Source of the DNA: CAZAQK01 sp050249355
GTDB taxonomy: Bacteria; Pseudomonadota; Alphaproteobacteria; Rickettsiales; SXRF01
Direction: 5' to 3'
Assembly: GCA_050249355.1 (NCBI GenBank)
Contig: JBFWQQ010000015.1
Location: 1-27,715 of the forward strand
DNA length: 27,715 nucleotides
The notes below the pieces were generated by a model. The model was not told the origin of the DNA and made no database searches. It saw only the letters and a program-made list of their open reading frames with translations. Position numbers and translations under genes: made by a program. Below, in pieces: positions 7,182 to 13,673 of the stretch; within the stretch, counting starts at the first letter, position 1; every line of letters begins with the position of its first letter.

Positions 7182-8009
7182 CTAAAACACTTTTATAAAA
7201 TGCAGGCTGCAGGTGATCAATCCACTTGAGATATTATAGCTTGCATTCTGAACATCGGTATTACTTGCCGCCCCGGTTGCACAGTTGTTGTAATCGCGCG
7301 CTATTATGCGGCCGGTGCCGGGCTTGCCGTCATCGGCTTTACTATCGACGCTCCACGCATCATCAGGCTTTAAAAAGGGGGTATTGGGAATCACAGTGTT
7401 CGTACGCGCGCCGATCTGCAGGAAATTACCGTAATCTATCCTGAAAGCTACGCCGCCCCCCGCACCCGATATATTCTGGTTGAAAACCCACCAGCTGGCA
7501 TGTGCCACATCCGAGGCCGGGTGATTGACCCCAACCGTATGGTCATACCCGGCACCGCCACCGCCGGTAGTTCCGGATCTTCCCGTATATTCACCCGGTA
7601 TCAGGCCCGCAATGCTCAGATGCTGCCAGAACATGAACATCTCTGTATAGCTCCCGGCAAGCAATGTGGTTTCTATGAAGGAATCCCCGTCACCATTACA
7701 GGTCTGTGTACCAGTGCCAGCCGTGCTCGGGCAAGTGGCGGCGCCCCAGTAATCCGTAGCATTGGGCATATCTCCCGGTAATGCACTGTATTTCCCCTGA
7801 AACATACGCACGGCGGACTGATAGCCTTCAGCTTCCTTGAGAATGGTGCGGTACTCCGAAGCGCGGACAACACCAAGACCAGCCACAACGGCCCCGACCA
7901 GCATACCAATGATCACCAGCACGATCGCAATCTCCAGAATGGAAAGCCCTTGTATATCCAGACCCTTCTGGTTATGTGCTTTTTGTTGCCCGGAGAGTAA
8001 ATCTGACAT
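7182..8009 (-). CDS. Type IV prepilin-like / pseudopilin protein
   Basis: The N-terminal class III signal is clear: a hydrophilic leader of about 21 residues ending in QG, then LSILEIAIVLVIIGMLVGAV, with the conserved Glu at +5 after the expected prepilin-peptidase cleavage at Gly21. The remaining part is a Gly/Ser/Thr-rich globular domain with paired cysteines (CPSTAGTGTQTC and, near the C terminus, NNC...ITC), consistent with a periplasmic or surface pilin head stabilised by disulfides. I chose the ATG at 8009 (275 residues) because AAGGGG precedes it; an in-frame ATG at 8045 has a poorer site. There are no other pilus genes nearby, so it is an orphan. It may be a minor pilin or pseudopilin; the machine it serves cannot be told here. 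Confidence 0.82.
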   Translation of the reverse strand: MSDLLSGQQKAHNQKGLDIQGLSILEIAIVLVIIGMLVGAVVAGLGVVRASEYRTILKEAEGYQSAVRMFQGKYSALPGDMPNATDYWGAATCPSTAGTGTQTCNGDGDSFIETTLLAGSYTEMFMFWQHLSIAGLIPGEYTGRSGTTGGGGAGYDHTVGVNHPASDVAHASWWVFNQNISGAGGGVAFRIDYGNFLQIGARTNTVIPNTPFLKPDDAWSVDSKADDGKPGTGRIIARDYNNCATGAASNTDVQNASYNISSGLITCSLHFIKVF

Positions 8010-8081
8010 AAAAATAAGCCCCTTGATCCATGTTGGATAATGCATATTACCACTTTAATAATCAGGCGTTAACAAAGCATT

Positions 8082-9467
8082 ATGTCTAAAACATTATATG
8101 ATAAAATCTGGGAGAACCATCTTGTGCACCAGCAAGAGGATGGCACCTGCCTTATCTATGTCGACCGCCACCTCGTGCATGAGGTCACCAGCCCACAGGC
8201 TTTTGAAGGGCTGCGGATGGCGGGCCGTACCGTGCGCAGGCCGGATGCCACGCTGGCCGTGCCCGACCATAACGTACCCACTACGCCCGAACGCAAGCAA
8301 GGCATAATCAAGGATGAAACCTCCAAAGTGCAGGTGGATACGCTGGCGAAGAACGCCGAGGAATTCGGAATACTGCATTACGCCATGGACGACAAACGGC
8401 AAGGCATTGTGCATATTGTTGGCCCGGAGCAAGGTTTCACCCAGCCGGGCATGACCATTGTGTGTGGCGATTCGCATACCAGTACCCACGGCGCATTCGG
8501 TGCGCTGGCCTTTGGTATCGGCACATCGGAAGTAGAGCACGTACTGGCCACGCAAACACTGATCCAGCGTCGTGCCAAGAACATGCTGGTACGGGTGGAG
8601 GATAAGCTGCCGCTGGGTGTGACCGCCAAGGATATCACGCTCGCTGTCATTGGGAAGATTGGCACAGCAGGCGGCACCGGCTACGTCATCGAATATGCAG
8701 GCGAGGCAATACGCGGGCTTTCCATGGAAGGCCGCATGACCGTGTGCAACATGTCGATCGAGGCGGGCGCACGCGCCGGGCTCATCGCGCCGGATGAAAA
8801 AACTTTTGAATACATCAAAGGCCGCCCCCTCGCCCCGCAAAGCGCAGATTGGGACAAAGCTGTGGCTTACTGGCGCACCCTGCCTTCCGATGCCGGTGCA
8901 AAATACGATGCCGAAGTGGTGCTGAATGCCGTCGACATCGCCCCGCAAGTGACATGGGGCACCTCGCCGGAAGATGTGCTGCCGATCACCGCTTCCGTGC
9001 CCACCGGGGATTCCCCCACCAAAGCACGCGCACTGGAATATATGGGCCTGACCGCCGGAACCAAACTCACCGATGTTCCTATCGATAAGGTGTTCATCGG
9101 TTCCTGTACCAATGGCCGCATCGAAGATTTGCGTGAAGCCGCCAAGCTGGCCAAGGGCAAGAAGGTCGCCAGCAATATAAAACTGGCCATGGTAGTGCCG
9201 GGCAGCGGACTGGTGAAAGAACAGGCCGAATCGGAAGGATTGGATAAAATATTTTTAGAAGCCGGTTTTGAATGGCGCGAGCCGGGCTGCTCCATGTGCC
9301 TTGCCATGAACGCCGACAAGCTGGAACCGGGCGAACGCTGCGCATCAACTTCTAACCGCAACTTTGAAGGCCGTCAGGGCCGCGGCGGGCGCACGCACCT
9401 GATGAGCCCCGCCATGGCGGTTGCAGCGGCGGTGACGGGGAAGCTGGCGGACGTTAGAGAATTATAG
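8082..9467 (+). CDS. leuC: 3-isopropylmalate dehydratase large subunit
   Basis: LeuC with LeuD isomerises 2-isopropylmalate to 3-isopropylmalate in leucine synthesis. The 461 residues fit the family (E. coli about 466). The [4Fe-4S] ligands are visible as Cys342 in GSCTNGR and Cys403/Cys406 in GCSMC. Other marks are CGDSHTSTHGAFGALAFGIG and the C-terminal RNFEGRQGRGGRTHLMSP. It is divergent from the prepilin gene, with 72 bases between the chosen starts. The ribosome-binding site is weak. It opens the leuC-leuD-leuB cluster. Confidence 0.97.
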   Translation: MSKTLYDKIWENHLVHQQEDGTCLIYVDRHLVHEVTSPQAFEGLRMAGRTVRRPDATLAVPDHNVPTTPERKQGIIKDETSKVQVDTLAKNAEEFGILHYAMDDKRQGIVHIVGPEQGFTQPGMTIVCGDSHTSTHGAFGALAFGIGTSEVEHVLATQTLIQRRAKNMLVRVEDKLPLGVTAKDITLAVIGKIGTAGGTGYVIEYAGEAIRGLSMEGRMTVCNMSIEAGARAGLIAPDEKTFEYIKGRPLAPQSADWDKAVAYWRTLPSDAGAKYDAEVVLNAVDIAPQVTWGTSPEDVLPITASVPTGDSPTKARALEYMGLTAGTKLTDVPIDKVFIGSCTNGRIEDLREAAKLAKGKKVASNIKLAMVVPGSGLVKEQAESEGLDKIFLEAGFEWREPGCSMCLAMNADKLEPGERCASTSNRNFEGRQGRGGRTHLMSPAMAVAAAVTGKLADVREL

Positions 9468-9476
9468 GGGAAATTT

Positions 9477-9731
9477 ATGGCACTCATGCCATGCAAAGAG
9501 TGTGATAAGCAGATTAGTTCCGAGGCTGAGATCTGCCCTGGTTGTGGAATAAGACTCAAGCAATCCCAATCGTTTCGCTTGATAATAAAATTATTCTTGT
9601 TTCTAGTTGTGGCATGGCTCGTATTAGCATCGGCCAATTTTATGCTGATAAGCAGTATGCAACCACAGTCCACTATTATGCCTGTTGAAAAACTTACCAA
9701 TCAATATGAAGAGTTAGAAAAGAAACAATAG
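9477..9731 (+). CDS. Small zinc-ribbon protein with one membrane segment
   Basis: The protein has 84 residues. Two CxxC pairs (Cys6/Cys9 in PCKECDK and Cys20/Cys23 in CPGCG) form a zinc-ribbon, followed by one transmembrane helix at about 34-57 and a short tail. A good Shine-Dalgarno (AGGGGAA) precedes the ATG, which supports a real gene. It is wedged between leuC (nine bases upstream) and leuD (seven bases downstream), two genes that make one enzyme. Similar small zinc-ribbon/TM proteins are common and mostly uncharacterised. A role in the leucine pathway is not implied. Confidence 0.82.
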   Translation: MALMPCKECDKQISSEAEICPGCGIRLKQSQSFRLIIKLFLFLVVAWLVLASANFMLISSMQPQSTIMPVEKLTNQYEELEKKQ

Positions 9732-9738
9732 CCAGTTT

Positions 9739-10341
9739 ATGCAAAAATTCACCACGCTTACCGCCATTGCTGCACCACTGCCGATAGATAATGTCGATAC
9801 CGACATGATCATTCCTAAGCAGTTTTTGAAAACCATTAAGCGCACCGGCCTGAAAGAGGGCCTGTTCTATGAAATGCGCTACAACGTCGATGGTTCGCGT
9901 ATCGACGGATTTATCCTGCACCAGCAGCCGTATGATAAAGCGCAGATACTGCTTTCGGGTGCCAACTTCGGCTGCGGCTCTTCCCGCGAGCATGCGCCGT
10001 GGGCATTGCTGGATTACGGTATACGCTGCGTTATTGCATCATCTTATGCCGATATATTCTTCAATAACTGCTTTAAGAACGGTATCCTTCCTGTTGTGCT
10101 GAAAAAAGAAGAAGTAGATACCTTGATGGAGTATACGAAGAGCGGTGGTAGCGTATCTGTAGACCTTGCCAGCCAGACAGTGAAAGCAGGAAACCATAGT
10201 TTCAGTTTTGATGTAGAACCGTTCCGTAAACATTGCCTGCTTAACGGGCTGGACGATATTGGCCTGACTATGGAAAAAATGGATGCCATCGCGAATTATG
10301 AACAACGCCAAAAACAACAAACTCCGTGGCTGACTGCATAA
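9739..10341 (+). CDS. leuD: 3-isopropylmalate dehydratase small subunit
   Basis: LeuD forms the swivelling domain of isopropylmalate isomerase with LeuC. The 200-residue length is typical. Family marks are the N-terminal PLPIDNVDTDMIIPKQFLK, the substrate loop GANFGCGSSREHAPWALLDYG, and SYADIFFNNCFKNGILPV. The Shine-Dalgarno sequence is poor. It starts seven bases after the zinc-ribbon gene, and its TAA is followed immediately by the ATG of the cation transporter. Confidence 0.97.
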   Translation: MQKFTTLTAIAAPLPIDNVDTDMIIPKQFLKTIKRTGLKEGLFYEMRYNVDGSRIDGFILHQQPYDKAQILLSGANFGCGSSREHAPWALLDYGIRCVIASSYADIFFNNCFKNGILPVVLKKEEVDTLMEYTKSGGSVSVDLASQTVKAGNHSFSFDVEPFRKHCLLNGLDDIGLTMEKMDAIANYEQRQKQQTPWLTA

Positions 10342-10950
10342 ATGGAGCATTGCCACTCCCATGCCTTAGACGCGGACCGGCGCATTGTCTGGACGGTACT
10401 GATCTTGAATTTCAGCATGTTCCTGCTGGAAGTGTTTCAGGGCCTTCAGGCCAACTCCAGTTCGCTGATCGCTGATTCCATAGATTTCCTAAGCGACTCG
10501 TTCAGCTATGGCATTACCCTTTATGTCATGAATCGCTCGCTGAAAGCGCGTGCCACTGCCGCATTCATAAAAGGCGGGCTGATGATGTGCCTTGCCGCCA
10601 TCGTACTGGCACAGGGTATATACAACATCATTCAGGCCGAAACTCCGGTATATACCACCATGGGCTGGGTGGGCGCAATGGCCCTTGCGGTGAACCTGCT
10701 ATGCACCGCGCTGCTCTTCCGCTTCCGCAGCAGGGACAGTAACATGGAGTCGGTTTGGCTGTGCAGCCGCAACGATACCATAGGTAACCTGCTGATTCTC
10801 ATAGCCGCCGGTCTGGTTTACGCCACCGGCAGCCTGTGGCCGGATTTCGCGGCAGCCCTTGTAATCGCTGGACTCGCCAGCACTTCTGCACTAAAAATCT
10901 TCGCTCAGGCACAAAGGGAGTACCATAAGGAATATCATCATGACCACTAA
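10342..10950 (+). CDS. Short cation diffusion facilitator (CDF)-type transporter
   Basis: The protein has 202 residues with about six hydrophobic segments. The TM2 metal site motif is DFLSD (D48, D52) within SLIADSIDFLSDSFSYG. The TM5 equivalent is SRNDTIGN, giving D145 and N149 instead of the usual HxxxD. Both ends carry possible metal-binding histidines (EHCHSH at the start, EYHKEYHHDH at the end). The cytoplasmic C-terminal domain of typical 300-residue CDF exporters is absent. It would export Zn2+ or a similar divalent metal; substrate and activity are uncertain. It begins at the base after the leuD stop and overlaps leuB by 11 bases, so all are probably cotranscribed. Confidence 0.82.
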   Translation: MEHCHSHALDADRRIVWTVLILNFSMFLLEVFQGLQANSSSLIADSIDFLSDSFSYGITLYVMNRSLKARATAAFIKGGLMMCLAAIVLAQGIYNIIQAETPVYTTMGWVGAMALAVNLLCTALLFRFRSRDSNMESVWLCSRNDTIGNLLILIAAGLVYATGSLWPDFAAALVIAGLASTSALKIFAQAQREYHKEYHHDH

Positions 10951-12064
10951 ACACATCCTGCTTTTACCCGGCGACGGTATCGGCCCCGAAGTCGTAGGCC
11001 AGACCCAAAAGATCATCGAATGGTTCAGTGGCAATGGCCCGGTGAAATTCACTACCAGTTATGCCGAGATCGGCGGCAGCGCCTATGACAAGACCGGCAC
11101 TCCTTTCCCCGCCGAAACACTGGCAGCCGCCAAAAATGCCGATGCGATACTGTTGGGTGCCGTCGGGGGTCCGAAATGGGAAGACCTGCCCTATGACATG
11201 CGTCCGGAGCGCGGCCTGCTCGGCCTGCGTAAAGAGCTGAAGCTGTTTGCCAACCTGCGCCCTGCCCTGTGTTTTGACGAACTGGCCAATGCATCCACAC
11301 TAAAACAGGATGTGGTATCCGGTCTCGACCTCGTGATCGTACGGGAACTGACCGGGGGTATCTATTTTGGTCAGCCGCGCGGCGTGGAAACCCTGCCGGA
11401 TGGCACTCGCCGTGGCATCAATACCGAAGTCTACACCAGCCCGGAAGTGCACCGCATCGCCGTGGTGGCGTTTGAGCTGGCGCTGAAGCGCAATATGAAA
11501 GTATGCTCGGTAGATAAGGCCAATGTGCTGGAAGCCACCGAAATGTGGCGTGAAGAAGTGCGCAAGGTGCATCAGGAAGATTTTATCAACGTGGAACTGA
11601 CGCATATGTATGTCGACAACGCCGCCATGCAGCTGGTGCGCAACCCCAAGCAGTTCGACGTGCTGGTCACAACCAACATGTTTGGTGACATATTGTCGGA
11701 TATCGCCTCTATGCTCACCGGCTCATTGGGTATGTTGCCGTCGGCTTCGCTGGGCGCTTCGGGAACCCCCGGGGTGTATGAACCCGTGCACGGGTCTGCA
11801 CCCGATATCGCCGGCCAGAATAAAGCGAATCCGCTGGCGACCATCCTGTCGTTTGCCATGATGCTGCGCTATTCGTTCGACATGGGCGAGCAGGCCGATC
11901 TGCTGGAAGCCGCCGTGCGCAACGTGCTCGCCGACGGGCTGCGCACCGCCGACATTATGCAGCCGGGCAAAACACAGGTATCCACCAGCGAAATGGGCGA
12001 TGCGGTAATTGAAGCACTACATACGTTAGGTGCCACGAGAAAGATCAGTCGTAACGCTATTTAA
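10940..12064 (+). CDS. leuB: 3-isopropylmalate dehydrogenase
   Basis: LeuB oxidatively decarboxylates 3-isopropylmalate to 2-oxoisocaproate with NAD+. The 374 residues match the family. Marks are LLPGDGIGPEVV, GAVGGPKWEDLP, RELTGGIYFGQPRG (substrate-contacting Arg and Tyr), DKANVLEATEMWRE, and the signature NMFGDILSDIASMLTGSLGM. AAGGAATATCATC upstream provides the ribosome-binding site within the end of the transporter gene. The last 39 bases are also used on the other strand by a convergent unknown gene. Confidence 0.97.
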   Translation: MTTKHILLLPGDGIGPEVVGQTQKIIEWFSGNGPVKFTTSYAEIGGSAYDKTGTPFPAETLAAAKNADAILLGAVGGPKWEDLPYDMRPERGLLGLRKELKLFANLRPALCFDELANASTLKQDVVSGLDLVIVRELTGGIYFGQPRGVETLPDGTRRGINTEVYTSPEVHRIAVVAFELALKRNMKVCSVDKANVLEATEMWREEVRKVHQEDFINVELTHMYVDNAAMQLVRNPKQFDVLVTTNMFGDILSDIASMLTGSLGMLPSASLGASGTPGVYEPVHGSAPDIAGQNKANPLATILSFAMMLRYSFDMGEQADLLEAAVRNVLADGLRTADIMQPGKTQVSTSEMGDAVIEALHTLGATRKISRNAI

Positions 12065-12508
12065 AACAGTCTGCGCCATTTCAAATAACCGTTGCTGATG
12101 CAAAAGTTCACCGACATCTGTGCTTATGGATAATTGGTTTGTCGTGGGCTCAAAAGTCAGTTGCCAGCTCTCTTGGCCTGAGTTTACATCGATATCGTCT
12201 GCAAACTTTAGCCCCATTTCTTTAAGTTGGGCCTTTGCTTCTTTTTCAGGTTCATGTTGATAGATGTAACTCTTGCTACCTAACACGCGCACAGCCATTT
12301 TATGACCAGCTGCCGACATAAATCTTTCTGCCGCCTCTCTTTGCTCCTCATTAAGCCCCAGCAACGCGGCTTCCCATACATGGAACATAATCGCTTCCCC
12401 CGTATCCATGTTGCAAGCTATAATCGCATGGCAATTATCAATTTTATCACTGTGGAGGCTTTCTGAAGACGAGGCCGCACACTCGCCCTGACCAAATGAC
12501 TTTGTCAT
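12026..12508 (-). CDS. Protein of unknown function, 160 residues, convergent with leuB
   Basis: I do not recognise this protein. The start has a good Shine-Dalgarno (AAGGAA four bases before the ATG). No signal peptide or membrane helix is seen. The central part, NCHAIIACNMDTGEAIMFHV followed by EAALLGLNEEQREAAERFM, looks like strands then a helix, and the second half is acidic with regular hydrophobics. The last 13 codons lie antisense to the end of leuB, a convergent overlap of 39 bases. Composition and start signals favour a real gene over a shadow. Confidence 0.65.
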   Translation of the reverse strand: MTKSFGQGECAASSSESLHSDKIDNCHAIIACNMDTGEAIMFHVWEAALLGLNEEQREAAERFMSAAGHKMAVRVLGSKSYIYQHEPEKEAKAQLKEMGLKFADDIDVNSGQESWQLTFEPTTNQLSISTDVGELLHQQRLFEMAQTVLNSVTTDLSRGT

Positions 12509-12611
12509 CTTTTTCCTTATATTTTCTTTAAGATATCCAATCAGAAAATCTTGGTTTTATCTAGGAAAAATGTTAATTTAGCGGTCCCGATTTACAGAGA
12601 ACAATATTAAT

Positions 12612-13673
12612 ATGGGCATATCAATGGGTTACAAAGTAGCCGTTATCGGCGCCACCGGCAATGTGGGCCGCGAAATCCTGGAACTACTGTTCCAGCGGGA
12701 TTTTCCCGTTTCCGAGGTGGTGGCGCTGGCCTCACGAAACTCCAAGGGTAAAAAAGTAAGCTTCGGCGATACCAAGGTACTCACCGTGCAGTCGTTAGAG
12801 GATTATGACTTTTCCGACACCGACATTGCCCTGTCTTCGGCAGGCTCGGCGATATCCAAACAATTCGCACCCAAAGCCGCAAAGCAGGGGTGCGTGGTGA
12901 TCGACAACACCTCGCATTTCCGTATGCAGCCAGATGTGCCGCTGGTGGTGCCAGAGGTAAATGCCTATGCGCTGAAGAATTTCCGCAACACCAATATCAT
13001 CGCAAATCCGAATTGCTCCACCATCCAGATGCTGGTGGCTTTGAAGCCGTTGCATGATGCGGCGGGCATCAAGCGCGTGGTGGTATCGACCTACCAGTCG
13101 GTATCGGGCGCAGGCAAAGCCGCTATGGACGAGCTGTACGACCAGACCAAGAAATTGTTCATGAACGACCATATGGAACCGGCAAAATTCACCAAGCGCA
13201 TTGCTTTCAACGTCATTCCGCATATCGACGTTTTCATGGAAGACGGCAGCACCAGGGAAGAATGGAAAATGGTCAATGAGACCAAAAAGATCCTCGATCC
13301 TTCTATTCAGGTGGCCGCTACCTGCGTGCGCGTGCCGGTATTCATCGGCCATGCAGAGGCGATCCATGTGGAACTGAAAAAACCGCTGAGCGTGGAAGCT
13401 GCGTGTGAGATACTGGAAGAAGCGCCGGGTATCGTACTCTATGACGAACGCAAAGATGCCGGCTATTGCACTCCCCTCGAATGTGCCGGTGAAGACGGTG
13501 TATTTGTTTCGCGCCTGCGCAAAGACCCGACGGTGGAAAACGGCCTGTCGCTGTGGGTGGTATCGGATAACCTGCGCAAAGGCGCCGCGCTTAATGCCGT
13601 GCAGATCGCCGAAACACTGATCAACGAATACGAACTGGCACCGAAGGCACACGCTGATGAAGCAACTGCCTAA
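12612..13673 (+). CDS. asd: Aspartate-semialdehyde dehydrogenase
   Basis: Asd reduces aspartyl phosphate to the semialdehyde, the branch point for lysine/diaminopimelate, methionine and threonine. The nucleotide-binding loop is VAVIGATGNVGREIL, the catalytic cysteine is Cys135 in ANPNCSTIQM, and the later active-site block is RVPVFIGHAEAIHVEL. The ATG at 12612 has AGAGA about ten bases upstream; a second ATG at 12624 (MGYKVAV) gives the usual family N terminus and is an equally likely start. It overlaps valS by 17 bases. The 103-bp gap before it must carry its promoter; only a weak TTGGTT/TAATTT pair (12551-12579) was seen. Confidence 0.95.
   Translation: MGISMGYKVAVIGATGNVGREILELLFQRDFPVSEVVALASRNSKGKKVSFGDTKVLTVQSLEDYDFSDTDIALSSAGSAISKQFAPKAAKQGCVVIDNTSHFRMQPDVPLVVPEVNAYALKNFRNTNIIANPNCSTIQMLVALKPLHDAAGIKRVVVSTYQSVSGAGKAAMDELYDQTKKLFMNDHMEPAKFTKRIAFNVIPHIDVFMEDGSTREEWKMVNETKKILDPSIQVAATCVRVPVFIGHAEAIHVELKKPLSVEAACEILEEAPGIVLYDERKDAGYCTPLECAGEDGVFVSRLRKDPTVENGLSLWVVSDNLRKGAALNAVQIAETLINEYELAPKAHADEATA

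Noticed and set aside
8094..8948. Minus-strand frame of 284 codons opposite leuC
   Set aside because: leuC is unambiguous; the antisense frame has no motif and no independent signals.
12795..13652. Long minus-strand frame of 285 codons opposite asd
   Set aside because: The plus-strand asd has catalytic motifs and family length. The opposite frame is His/Arg-rich without recognisable domains, as expected for a codon-bias shadow.
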